Assembly: GCF_003814515.1 (NCBI RefSeq)
Contig: NZ_RKQJ01000004.1
Coordinates: 1-64,000, forward strand
Source: Salinicoccus roseus
GTDB lineage: Bacteria; Bacillota; Bacilli; Staphylococcales; Salinicoccaceae
Reading direction: 5' to 3'
Length of the DNA stretch: 64,000 bases
Shown here: piece by piece, positions 26,795 through 35,093 of the stretch
Numbering within the stretch: the first letter of the stretch is position 1
Layout of the letters: every line of letters begins with the position of its first letter
Translations under genes and position numbers: made by a program
The notes under the pieces: model-generated
Database searches by the model: none
The model's input: the letters and a program-made list of their open reading frames with translations, nothing else
What the model was told of the DNA's origin: nothing

Positions 26795-28056
26795 GCAATC
26801 ACCCCCCGTTTGTTATCAAATTGTTCATACAGCCGGTCATCCATGATCTCCTTCAGGATCATCACGGTATGATGGACATCTTCAAATGAATTGTATAGCG
26901 CAACCGGCGCAATCCTCACGTAGCTTGGTGCCCTGAAATCGGGAATCACACCCTTGGACTTCAGGGCCGCATTGATGCCTGCTGCCTGCGGGTGGCCGAT
27001 CAGTATGTGTCCGCCCCGGGTGTCATGACTCTTTGGCGTAACGATGTCGATATCATGATCCTTGAGGACGTCTTCAATCATTCCGATCATGAAATCCGTC
27101 AGTTCGAGGGACTTTTGCCGTATATTTCCGATTCCGGCTTCGTCGAACATTTCCAGTGCACCGAGAAGCGGCGCCATGGAAAATATATGCGGCGTGCCTA
27201 CCTGGTATTGGCTGATGTCTGAGGCCTGGTCGAAAGTGTGCTTCATGTCGAACTGCGTCTCCTTGTTGTTGCCGAACCATCCTTTAAGGCTTACCGGATG
27301 GTGTTGATGTTTCTCATTCACGTACAGGCCCGCCACAGACCCGGGTCCGCCATTCAGATGCTTATATGTACACCATACAGCGAAATCCACATCCCATGCT
27401 TTCAGCTGGTGCGGGACGGAACCGATGGAGTGGCAGAGGTCGAACCCGATGACGATTCCTTTTTCATGTGCTTTCCGTGTCAGCTTTTCCATCTCCAATA
27501 CTTGACCGCTGCGGTAGAGTACAGAGGGCAGCAGTATCAATGCGATGCTCTCGTCCATCATATCGATGATCCGGTCGGTAGCCAGCAAGTGCCCATCGTC
27601 AGAAGGTACCTTCACCATGCCATCGCCGTATCCGTAGTCTTCAAGTATCGACTGCACCGCATAGATGTCAGACGGAAAGTTCAAGTCGTCGACCAGTATT
27701 CTATACCGTTCATCCGTCGGACGATAGAGGGTCCGGATGGTCTGGTGGATATTCATCGTCGTGGAACTGGTCGCCAGAACCTCCTGGCTTTCAGCTCCAA
27801 CAAGGTCCGCCATCATCGCCCCGATCCTTTCACTCATGTAGAACCATGGCCGCTCCCCTCGGGTCCAGCCGTCAATCCCGTGATTCTTCCAGTCCGCCAT
27901 CACATCAAGCATGCTCTGCTCCGAACGCCTGCTCATCAATCCGAGTGAATTCCCATCCATATAGTAGACAGCATCCCCCAGATAGAATTCCTCCTTGTAC
28001 TTTGCCAGTGCATCCCGTTCATCCTTACGGCGCGCCTTTTCCAGCCATTGATTCAT
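26791..28056 (-). CDS. kynU: Kynureninase
   Basis: A 421-residue PLP enzyme splitting kynurenine into anthranilate and alanine. It has the family opening YYMDGNSLGL, ATSSTTMNIHQTIRTLY, DLCHSIGSVPHQLKAW and the PLP-lysine motif CTYKHLNGGPG. The ATG at 28056 has GGGAGG six bases upstream; the 47 extra residues of the longer frame run into the promoter. First gene of kynU-kynB-kynA-unknown. No kynurenine monooxygenase is seen, so the route encoded here ends at anthranilate, allowing either tryptophan catabolism or anthranilate recycling. Confidence 0.95.
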   Translation of the reverse strand: MNQWLEKARRKDERDALAKYKEEFYLGDAVYYMDGNSLGLMSRRSEQSMLDVMADWKNHGIDGWTRGERPWFYMSERIGAMMADLVGAESQEVLATSSTTMNIHQTIRTLYRPTDERYRILVDDLNFPSDIYAVQSILEDYGYGDGMVKVPSDDGHLLATDRIIDMMDESIALILLPSVLYRSGQVLEMEKLTRKAHEKGIVIGFDLCHSIGSVPHQLKAWDVDFAVWCTYKHLNGGPGSVAGLYVNEKHQHHPVSLKGWFGNNKETQFDMKHTFDQASDISQYQVGTPHIFSMAPLLGALEMFDEAGIGNIRQKSLELTDFMIGMIEDVLKDHDIDIVTPKSHDTRGGHILIGHPQAAGINAALKSKGVIPDFRAPSYVRIAPVALYNSFEDVHHTVMILKEIMDDRLYEQFDNKRGVIA

Positions 28057-28098
28057 ATAATGCCTCCCAGTATCTTTAGCATGTAAGCCTTTTCTTTT

Positions 28099-28126
28099 AT
28101 TATACAGTGATTTTATCACATGAAAA
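28099..28126 (-). promoter_or_regulatory. kyn operon promoter with palindromic operator
   Basis: On the minus strand TTTTCA (28121-28126), 16-base spacer, TATAAT (28099-28104). The spacer contains the palindrome GTGATTTTATCAC (28107-28119), well placed for a repressor. The regulator is unknown. Confidence 0.55.
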
Positions 28127-28199
28127 GCCTCATGAGTGCCTGCTTCCCATGTCTTTGATACAATGGAAACATAAAACTGTTGATAAGGAGAATCCATCT

Positions 28200-28922
28200 A
28201 TGCAGGAAATCAAAGGGAAATATGCTGTAATCACAGGGGGCACACGAGGCATCGGCCTTGCCACCGCCCACGCGCTCGCCGAGGAAGGTGTAAACATTGC
28301 CGTGATTGGACGCAATCCGGACACACTGAAAGATGCTGTCGGCGAGCTCCAGAAACATGGTGTCCAGGTCGTCGCCCTGAATGGGGATGTTTCAAACAAG
28401 GAAGATGTGGACCGCATGCTGGACGAAGTCAACGACGCGTTCGGACGCATCGACATTCTGATCAACAATGCAGGCATCATGAATCACACTACTTTCCTCG
28501 ACAGTTCTGAAGAGGACCTCCGCAAAATGATGGATGTGAACGTGTTCGGCATCTATCATATGATGCATGGCATCCTGCCGATGATGAAGCAGCAGGGCCA
28601 GGGGGATGTCATCAACATATCCTCGATGTCCGGCTTGAAAGGAACGAAGGGCAGCTCCCTCTATTCTGCCACTAAGTTTGCTGTCATCGGCATGACTGAA
28701 GGTGTCATGCAGGAAATGCGCCAGCATAACATCCGGGTCTCCTACCTGACGCCGTCCGCAGTCCTCACCGACCTGATCGGGGAGACGGGGCTGAAGGAAG
28801 AGACGATGACCCACGCGGAGGATATGGCAGACATCATCGTCAGCCAGCTCAAACTGAATCCGAGGACCTTCATCAAGACAAGCCAGATGTGGGCCACCAA
28901 TCCCACACCGAAAGACCAATAG
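28200..28922 (+). CDS. Short-chain dehydrogenase/reductase
   Basis: A 240-residue classical SDR with ITGGTRGIGLATAHA (NAD(P) binding), INNAGI and the catalytic Ser, Tyr, Lys in the region ISSMSGLKGTKGSSLYSATK. It resembles FabG-like and YqjQ/YoxD-like 3-oxoacyl reductases but the substrate is not determinable. The ATG at 28200 has AAGGAG nine bases upstream. A TACAAT about 45 bases before the start may be its -10. It is divergent from the kyn operon; kynurenine-related function is not implied. Followed after 26 bases by the hemerythrin-like gene in the same direction. Confidence 0.88.
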   Translation: MQEIKGKYAVITGGTRGIGLATAHALAEEGVNIAVIGRNPDTLKDAVGELQKHGVQVVALNGDVSNKEDVDRMLDEVNDAFGRIDILINNAGIMNHTTFLDSSEEDLRKMMDVNVFGIYHMMHGILPMMKQQGQGDVINISSMSGLKGTKGSSLYSATKFAVIGMTEGVMQEMRQHNIRVSYLTPSAVLTDLIGETGLKEETMTHAEDMADIIVSQLKLNPRTFIKTSQMWATNPTPKDQ

Positions 28923-28948
28923 CAAATAATTTGTAAGGAAGTGATTGT

Positions 28949-29374
28949 ATGGCAGGACCGGCACTCAGACAACTGCATGCACATAGAGCAATCCATGACG
29001 CAAGCCTGGGAGGTGCAGAAGACCACGTCGCCGATATGAAAATCCTATTGAATAAACTCGAGCACAAGGAACTTGCCGAGGAGATGCAGTCGTTCATCGA
29101 ATATGTCGAGCAGCGTATACTGACCCATGCAGACAGTGAAGAAGAAGATAACGGCCTATATGAGGAGGCAGTCAACAAGAACCCGGACCTCCATGATAAG
29201 GTGCAGCATCTGACACGCGACCATGACCTGATGCGCATCATGATCGAACGCATGAAGGAAGAGCTGGCGAAGGACGAAGTCGATTTCCAGAAACTCATCG
29301 ACTATTCCGTTTCCATCATCATCGTGGATGAAATCCATTCACGGGATGAGGAAAGCTTCCTGCTCGCAGAATAG
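28949..29374 (+). CDS. Hemerythrin/HHE-like helical protein
   Basis: A 141-residue all-helical protein. Histidines and carboxylates are arranged as in hemerythrin-like HHE domains: LRQLHAHRAIHDAS at the start, RILTHADSEEEDN in the middle, LTRDHDLMRIMIERM and VDEIHSRDEESFL near the end, a pattern suited to a di-iron site. Such proteins bind oxygen, NO or iron, or respond to oxidative or nitrosative stress. The assignment rests on pattern only. The ATG is preceded by AAGGAAG. Ends at a shared terminator. Confidence 0.65.
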   Translation: MAGPALRQLHAHRAIHDASLGGAEDHVADMKILLNKLEHKELAEEMQSFIEYVEQRILTHADSEEEDNGLYEEAVNKNPDLHDKVQHLTRDHDLMRIMIERMKEELAKDEVDFQKLIDYSVSIIIVDEIHSRDEESFLLAE

Positions 29375-29375
29375 A

Positions 29376-29416
29376 AATAAGCCTGATCCAAATAAATGGA
29401 TCAGGCTTATTTTTTG
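29376..29416. terminator. Bidirectional terminator
   Basis: Fifteen-base stem (29376-29390 with 29397-29411) around GCCTGATCCA/TGGATCAGGC, six-base loop, T-run on the plus side; stops the hemerythrin-like gene (+) and glgP (-). Confidence 0.9.
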
Positions 29417-29427
29417 CTTTTTCTTAC

Positions 29428-31779
29428 CTACTGTTGCTTGCTCACATGCCATATTTCTGTTGCATACTCTTCGAGCGTCCTGTCGGAAGAGAATTTGCCA
29501 GCATTGGCCATGTTGATGAACCCTTTCCTGTAGAATGCTTTCTGATCTTTGAAATCATTGGCAATCTGGTCCTGAGCCTGACGGTAGCTTTCGAAGTCCT
29601 CAAGAATGAAGTACTGGTCCTCCGCGGTCAGACTGTTGTATAGGTCCTGGAACATGCCAGTATTATTGTCGTTGAAAGTGCCGTCGATGAGGGACTCCAC
29701 TACCTGTTCCAAACCTTCTGTCCGTTCCATCGCTGCAACAGGATCGTAGTTGCCCCGCTTTGCCACGACTTCCTCGACTTCCATGCCGAAGATGTAGTTG
29801 TTCTCTTTCCCTGCCTCTTCAACGATTTCAACATTGGCGCCATCCATCGTGCCTACTGTAACGGCGCCATTCAACATGAACTTCATATTGCCTGTGCCTG
29901 AAGCTTCTTTCCCTGCAAGGGAAATCTGTTCAGATACATCTGCAGCCGGGAACAGCCTCTCAGCATAGGATACACCATAATTTTCGACAAAGACGACCTT
30001 AATGATGCCGTTCACATCGGAATCGGTATTCACCTTGCCGGCAAGCTCATTGATGTACTTGATGATTGCTTTGGCAATGTAGTATCCGGGAGCCGCTTTT
30101 GCACCAAAGATGAATGTGCGTTTCGTCCACTCCCCATCAGGGTCCGCCTTGATGCGGTTGTACAGATCTGCAATATAGAATGCCATCATCAGCTGGCGTT
30201 TATATTCATGCAGGCGTTTGATCTGGATATCGAAGATGGAGTCCGGATCGATGTCCACTTCTTCATGGAACTGGATGTACTCGGAAAGCTCCTGTTTCTT
30301 TTCCCGTTTGATGTCGATGAAGCGCTCCAGCACTGCCTCATCGTCCTGCATCGGTTCAAGGCCCTTCAGCTGTTCGAGTGATGTCACCCACTCCTTCGAA
30401 CCGAGAAGGTCGGTGATCATACCACTCAGTTGGGGATTGGACTGGAGCAGCCATCTCCTCTGAGTGATACCGTTGGTCTTATTGAGTATCCGGTCCGGGA
30501 ACATGTCATGCCATGATTTCAGGACATCCGTCTTGAGCAGATCGGTGTGGATTGCGGCCACCCCATTCACTGCCCGCGTTGCATAGATCGACATGAATGC
30601 CATGTGGATGGAGTTGCCCTGTATGATCAGGAAGTTGTGCCATTCATCCTTGTCGACCTGCCACTCCTTCAACTCCCTCACAAGACGGGCATTGATTTCT
30701 TCTATATATGGATAAAGGTTCGGAAGTACTGATGTGAAAAGTCCCTTATCCCATACTTCCAATGCTTCTGCAAGCAGCGTATGGTTTGTATACGCCATGG
30801 ATTTCTGTGTGATGTCGAACGCCCTTTCAAAATCGACACCCTCCTTTTCGAGCAGTCGTATGAGCTCCGGTATGGCGAGTGCCGGGTGTGTATCATTCAG
30901 CTGAATCGAATGCAGTTTGGAGAAATCATCGAAGCTCTTATGACCTTCCGCCTTGAAGTTATCCATAAGGTCCTGCAGGGATGCCGATGTGAAGAAATAT
31001 TGCTGCTTCAGCCTCAGTTTCTTGCCTTCATTCGTCGAATCATTCGGATACAGTATACGTGAAATCGTCTCCGCTTCGTTCTGTGCCTTGACGGAGTCGA
31101 TATACTTCCCTTCATCAAAAGCCTGGAAATCGAACTTGTGGATGGCTTCCGCCTTCCATAGGCGCAGTGTATTGATTGTGTCCCCGCCGTAGCCGACGAT
31201 CGGCATGTCATAAGGGACAGCCTCCACCTTGTCATTGTCGCTGAATTCGACGATTACTGCATCGTTACTGTTCTTTATCAGCCATGGATTGTCGTGCTCG
31301 AGCCATGGATCGGCCTCTTCAACCTGGAATCCGTTCACAAAATTCTGCTTGAAGATTCCATACTGGTAGAGGATGCCATAGCCGGAGAGCGGATAGTCGA
31401 GTGTCGCTCCAGAATCAAGGAAACACGCAGCCAGACGGCCGAGTCCTCCGTTTCCGAGTCCTGCATCGTCTTCAGCATCTTCCAATGCATTATAGTCGAC
31501 CCCCATCTCCTCCAGAGTCCGTTTGACTTCCCCGTCTATGCCCAGGTTTACGAGATTGTTGCTCAGCGCCCGTCCCATGAGGAATTCAGCAGACAGGTAA
31601 TAGGCCTGCTTCTTTTTTCTGAATTTACTCTTTGATTCAATCCATTCAGGCACAAGATACTCCATGACAGCATTGCCGACCACATTGAATTGTTCTTTTT
31701 CGTTCAGTTCGTAAAATGATTCCCCGTGACTTTCATAGGCTTTGCCTTCAATCCTATCCTTGAGTTGTAGTGATGTCAT
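29428..31779 (-). CDS. glgP: Glycogen/maltodextrin phosphorylase
   Basis: A 783-residue PLP-dependent GT35 phosphorylase releasing glucose 1-phosphate from alpha-1,4 glucans. Motifs: YYLSAEFLMGRALSNNL, GLGNGGLGRLAACFLDS, and the PLP-lysine region EASGTGNMKFMLNGAVT followed by GTMDGANVEI. Length is typical of bacterial GlgP/MalP. Its ATG overlaps the malQ stop by four bases. No glycogen-synthesis genes (glgA, B, C, D) are nearby, so breakdown of stored or imported maltodextrin is the likely job, together with MalQ and the intracellular amylase. Confidence 0.95.
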   Translation of the reverse strand: MTSLQLKDRIEGKAYESHGESFYELNEKEQFNVVGNAVMEYLVPEWIESKSKFRKKKQAYYLSAEFLMGRALSNNLVNLGIDGEVKRTLEEMGVDYNALEDAEDDAGLGNGGLGRLAACFLDSGATLDYPLSGYGILYQYGIFKQNFVNGFQVEEADPWLEHDNPWLIKNSNDAVIVEFSDNDKVEAVPYDMPIVGYGGDTINTLRLWKAEAIHKFDFQAFDEGKYIDSVKAQNEAETISRILYPNDSTNEGKKLRLKQQYFFTSASLQDLMDNFKAEGHKSFDDFSKLHSIQLNDTHPALAIPELIRLLEKEGVDFERAFDITQKSMAYTNHTLLAEALEVWDKGLFTSVLPNLYPYIEEINARLVRELKEWQVDKDEWHNFLIIQGNSIHMAFMSIYATRAVNGVAAIHTDLLKTDVLKSWHDMFPDRILNKTNGITQRRWLLQSNPQLSGMITDLLGSKEWVTSLEQLKGLEPMQDDEAVLERFIDIKREKKQELSEYIQFHEEVDIDPDSIFDIQIKRLHEYKRQLMMAFYIADLYNRIKADPDGEWTKRTFIFGAKAAPGYYIAKAIIKYINELAGKVNTDSDVNGIIKVVFVENYGVSYAERLFPAADVSEQISLAGKEASGTGNMKFMLNGAVTVGTMDGANVEIVEEAGKENNYIFGMEVEEVVAKRGNYDPVAAMERTEGLEQVVESLIDGTFNDNNTGMFQDLYNSLTAEDQYFILEDFESYRQAQDQIANDFKDQKAFYRKGFINMANAGKFSSDRTLEEYATEIWHVSKQQ

Positions 31780-33254
31780 AGTGACCTCCCGTATCGTTCA
31801 TTAAGATTTTTAAGTTGCTTACTGTGCTCTTTCTTCAGTGCATCCTGTGTCAGCCGCCATTCCCAGTTGCCTCCAATGGTCGATGGTACATTGAAGCGGG
31901 CTGAGTCATCAAGACCCAGCAGATCCTGCACAGGGATGATTGCCAGATTGGACGAGGATGCAAAGACGCCCCGGATCAGTCCGTTGACATACCCTTCCTC
32001 TTCGGTGAGGTTCAGATAGCTGCGTGCTGCTTCAACAGCTTCTTCATCTGCACTGTCAAGCCATCCCTGCATCGTCTGGGTGTCATGGTTGCCCGTATAG
32101 GCGATGGTATGCCCTGTGTAGTTGTGGGGAAGATAGCCATCTTCACCACCGAAACCGAATTGCAGCACCTTCATGCCGGGATATCCCGTCTCTTCGATCA
32201 GATCACGCACTTCCTGGGTCAGGAAACCAAGGTCTTCAGCGAGGATTTCCTTGTCTCCCAGCGCTTCCCTGATGGCTCTGAAGAGGGACATGCCAGGTCC
32301 TTTGACCCATTCGCCATTCTCAGCGGTCTCATCTTCAGCCGGCACTTGCCAATATGCTTCGAAACCACGGAAATGGTCGATGCGGACAGCATCATAAAGA
32401 CGGAAACTTTCCTCCACACGGCGTATCCACCAGTGATAGCCCTCCTTCTCCATCTGCTCCCAGTCGTAGATCGGGTTGCCCCAGAGCTGTCCTGTGTCAC
32501 TCATCATATCAGGAGGGACGCCTGCGACGACGCTCGGCTTCAAGTTCTCCTTCAGCTTATAGAGGTCCGGGCGCGACCAGACATCCGCACTGTCTGCCGC
32601 GACATAGATCGGAATATCACCGATGATCCTTATGCCTTTCCGGTTGGCGTAACGTTTCAGGTCCCCCCAATGTTCAAAGAAAAGATACTGTGTGAAGATC
32701 CAGAAATGTCTTTCCTTCCTGTTCCCTTCGTAAAAAGCCTCCAGCACCTCCCTTTTCCGAAGGCGGTAGCGCTCCGGCCATTCCGTCCAGGCGATGTTCC
32801 CATGCGCCTTCTTGATGGCCATGAACGTCGCGAAGTCGGGCAGCCAATCTTCATGTTCGGCCGCAAAGCCCTCCAGCTCCTTCTCTACTTCAGGATAGGC
32901 ACGCTCAAACGCCTTATCGAGCAATGCCATCTTCCCTTCATATAATTTCGCATAGTCCACGTATTCCTCATCTTCTCCCAAGTCTGTACGGACAATTTCC
33001 GACTGCTTCAACCAGCCCGCTTCCACCAGCCGATCCAAATTTATGAAGTACGGGTTGCCGGCAAAGGCGGAGAAGCTCTGGTACGGTGAATCCCCAAAAC
33101 TCGTGATGCCGAGCGGCAATATCTGCCAATACTTCGTTCCTGTCATGGAGAGGAAATCGACGAAGGCATAGGCATCTTCTCCAAAATCACCAATACCGTA
33201 TTTCCCAGGTAATGAGGATACATGCAGCAGCAGTCCGCTTGAACGCTTTTCCAT
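31776..33254 (-). CDS. malQ: 4-alpha-glucanotransferase (amylomaltase)
   Basis: A 492-residue GH77 enzyme that transfers maltosyl or longer units between alpha-1,4 glucans, releasing glucose and making substrates for GlgP. Motifs: LLHVSSLPGKYGIGDFG at the start, GDIPIYVAADSADVW, the nucleophile Asp in VRIDHFRGFEAYW, the acid/base Glu in ILAEDLGF and YTGNHDTQTMQGW. The ATG follows AGAGGGGG. First gene of malQ-glgP; a LacI-type palindrome lies directly before its ribosome site. Confidence 0.95.
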   Translation of the reverse strand: MEKRSSGLLLHVSSLPGKYGIGDFGEDAYAFVDFLSMTGTKYWQILPLGITSFGDSPYQSFSAFAGNPYFINLDRLVEAGWLKQSEIVRTDLGEDEEYVDYAKLYEGKMALLDKAFERAYPEVEKELEGFAAEHEDWLPDFATFMAIKKAHGNIAWTEWPERYRLRKREVLEAFYEGNRKERHFWIFTQYLFFEHWGDLKRYANRKGIRIIGDIPIYVAADSADVWSRPDLYKLKENLKPSVVAGVPPDMMSDTGQLWGNPIYDWEQMEKEGYHWWIRRVEESFRLYDAVRIDHFRGFEAYWQVPAEDETAENGEWVKGPGMSLFRAIREALGDKEILAEDLGFLTQEVRDLIEETGYPGMKVLQFGFGGEDGYLPHNYTGHTIAYTGNHDTQTMQGWLDSADEEAVEAARSYLNLTEEEGYVNGLIRGVFASSSNLAIIPVQDLLGLDDSARFNVPSTIGGNWEWRLTQDALKKEHSKQLKNLNERYGRSL

Positions 33255-33272
33255 AAGGTCCCCCCTCTTTTA

Positions 33273-33286
33273 TGCAAACGTTTGCA
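33273..33286. promoter_or_regulatory. LacI/GalR-family operator (MalR- or CcpA-like)
   Basis: Perfect 14-base palindrome TGCAAACGTTTGCA, 19 bases before the malQ start and 13 bases downstream of a TATAAT (33300-33305, minus strand). It matches the general LacI-family core AAACGTTT, as in maltose repressors of Gram-positive bacteria, so the operon is likely repressed without maltodextrin or under catabolite control. Confidence 0.7.
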
Positions 33287-33305
33287 TTTCCATAATTCCA
33301 TTATA

Positions 33306-33339
33306 ACATATATACTGGGCATACATATATACTGGGCAT
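33306..33339. repeat. Perfect 17-bp tandem duplication in the malQ promoter region
   Basis: The unit ACATATATACTGGGCAT occurs twice back to back (33306-33322 and 33323-33339). The first copy exactly fills the 17-base space upstream of the malQ TATAAT, so the duplication displaces whatever was the ancestral -35. Confidence 0.85.
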
Positions 33340-33392
33340 TAAATAATCTTATGATGGAATGCCACCGCCATCCCCTGCAGGAGGAATGACAG

Positions 33393-34094
33393 TTGAACCG
33401 ATACCATACATTGCTTTTCGATCTGGATGATACGCTGCTCGACTTCGGAAGGGCCGAACAGACTGCACTTAGAAAGGTGCTGTCCCATTTTGGCATTGAG
33501 GCCACACCAGAACTGTTTCAGCGCTACAGCAAAATTAACAGGGCACATTGGGAAATGCTTGAGCGCAACGAACTTTCCAAAAATGAAGTGCTCTCCTACA
33601 GACATGAACGATTTTTCAAATCACTCGGCAAGGAGGTCGACGGTGCCACGATCGATCAGCTCTACAGGAACGCCGTTGCAGAGCATGGGCATCATCTTTT
33701 TGATGGGGCGCTTGAAATAGTGGAAGAACTCTCATGGACATACCGCCTGTTCATCATCACTAACGGAGTTAAGGAGACACAGCAGAAACGTCTGCACCGC
33801 TCGGGGCTGGGACCCTATTTTTCTGAGGTTTTCATCAGTGAGGACGTGGGATATCCGAAACCGATGAAGGCGTTCTTCGATCATGTCGGAGCACGCATCG
33901 AAGATTTCGACAGCAGCAGGGCATTGATCATCGGGGATTCGCTCACCTCGGATATAAAAGGCGGGCATAACAGCAATATCGATACATGCTGGTACAATCC
34001 GCTCGGTAGATCCAACCCCTTTTCTTTTTCCCCTCACTACGAAATTAAACAATTAAATGAAATACATCAGATTCTGACGAACCGGCCATTCTAG
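33393..34094 (+). CDS. HAD phosphatase, YjjG-type noncanonical pyrimidine nucleotidase
   Basis: A 233-residue HAD hydrolase. Motif I is LLFDLDDTLLDF, motif II FIITNGVKETQQKRL, and the C-terminal part has GYPKPMKAFFDH and IIGDSLTSDIKGG (motifs III and IV). YjjG/YfnB relatives dephosphorylate nucleoside monophosphates, including damaged pyrimidine nucleotides. Initiation is at TTG 33393, with AGGAGG eight bases upstream; no in-frame ATG is close. Divergent from malQ. Its 3' end forms part of its own terminator hairpin. Confidence 0.88.
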   Translation: MNRYHTLLFDLDDTLLDFGRAEQTALRKVLSHFGIEATPELFQRYSKINRAHWEMLERNELSKNEVLSYRHERFFKSLGKEVDGATIDQLYRNAVAEHGHHLFDGALEIVEELSWTYRLFIITNGVKETQQKRLHRSGLGPYFSEVFISEDVGYPKPMKAFFDHVGARIEDFDSSRALIIGDSLTSDIKGGHNSNIDTCWYNPLGRSNPFSFSPHYEIKQLNEIHQILTNRPF

Positions 34095-34107
34095 TCCGGT
34101 TCTTTTT
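34079..34107 (+). terminator. terminator overlapping the HAD gene end
   Basis: Stem GAACCGG/CCGGTTC (34079-34085 with 34096-34102) followed by TTTTT; the stop codon is within the loop. Confidence 0.8.
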
Positions 34108-34144
34108 AGGTTTGACTAAATTAATTATTTAGGATAACCTAAAT
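34105..34144. promoter_or_regulatory. MntR-type operator and promoter of the metal ABC operon
   Basis: Inverted repeat ATTTAGG-ataa-CCTAAAT (34127-34144) of the DtxR/MntR type, preceded by a weaker one, TTTAG-gtttga-CTAAA (34105-34120). A TTGACT -35 candidate (34112-34117) lies between them, so a bound regulator would block polymerase. The likely regulator is the DtxR-family protein encoded at the end of the same operon. Confidence 0.7.
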
Positions 34145-34165
34145 AAAAATGGCAGGAGGGATACC

Positions 34166-35080
34166 ATGAATAAAATTCACCCGTTCTTCATTCTGGCTGC
34201 GTCCTTGATGCTGCTCATGGGATGCAGTGAAGCCGAAAGCAGCGAAGACGGCCGGCCTGATGTCGTCGTAACGACCACCTTCATATACGATATGGTCCAG
34301 GTCATCAGTGAAGATACTGATGCATTTGATACTTCCCTGGTCATCCCTGCCGGGGAGGATCCGCACATCTACCAGCCGAAGGCCAGTGACCTGAAGCTGA
34401 TTCTGGAAGCTGACACTCTGATCTACCAGGGGTTGAACTTCGAAGGCCGCATGGTCGATGTACTGGATGAAGGTGTATCCGTCACAAAAAACTTCAGTGA
34501 AGACAAGCTGATGTTTGAAGGTGAAGGCGAAGCAGACCCACACTTCTGGTTTGACATCGACCTCTATAAATCGGCCACAAACACCGTCTATGAAACACTG
34601 GCGGAGGCATATCCCGAACACAGGGACACGTTCCTTCGAAACAGGGATGCATACTTCGAAGAATTGGATGCCCTCGATGCCTATGTCGGGGACCGCATCG
34701 AAGAGATCCCGCCGTCGTCCCGGCTGGTCATCACCCCGCATGACGCCTTCGGGTACCTGGCATCCAACTACGACCTCGAAGTCCATGCACCCCAGGGCAT
34801 CTCCACCGACTCCGAAGTCTCGAACAGTACGATAGAAGAAACAGCCAACCTCATCATGTCCCGGGACATCAAAGCCATATTTGTGGAAACCACTACAAAC
34901 CCGGATCAGATGAAACGGCTTCAGGAAATCATCGACTCCAGAGGAGGCGCCGTTGAAGTCGTCGGAAGCGAAGGAGAAGCACTCCTATCCGACTCGCTCG
35001 CCCAGGAAGGGGACAGCGGTGATACGTACATCAGCATGTTCAGGCACAATATCGATACGATTACCGAGCACCTGAAATAG
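34166..35080 (+). CDS. Mn/Zn ABC transporter solute-binding lipoprotein (ZnuA/TroA/MntA type)
   Basis: A 304-residue cluster A-I binding protein with signal peptide and lipobox LMLLMGCSE. Metal-ligand motifs: His in GEDPHIYQPKASD, His in ADPHFWFD, and later TPHDAFGYLASNY and FVETTTNPDQM; the GISTDSEVSN segment is typical of manganese/zinc receptors. It captures the ion outside the membrane and hands it to the two permeases encoded downstream. First gene of a five-gene operon whose order (binding protein, ATPase, short permease, long permease, DtxR regulator) equals that of treponemal troABCDR. Manganese is favoured because of the MntR-type operator. Confidence 0.92.
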   Translation: MNKIHPFFILAASLMLLMGCSEAESSEDGRPDVVVTTTFIYDMVQVISEDTDAFDTSLVIPAGEDPHIYQPKASDLKLILEADTLIYQGLNFEGRMVDVLDEGVSVTKNFSEDKLMFEGEGEADPHFWFDIDLYKSATNTVYETLAEAYPEHRDTFLRNRDAYFEELDALDAYVGDRIEEIPPSSRLVITPHDAFGYLASNYDLEVHAPQGISTDSEVSNSTIEETANLIMSRDIKAIFVETTTNPDQMKRLQEIIDSRGGAVEVVGSEGEALLSDSLAQEGDSGDTYISMFRHNIDTITEHLK

Positions 35081-35093
35081 AGGAGGAAAATAT

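Noticed and set aside
34139-34786. 215-residue minus-strand frame opposite the metal-binding lipoprotein gene
   Set aside because: Shadow frame; the plus-strand gene has lipobox, metal motifs and operon context.
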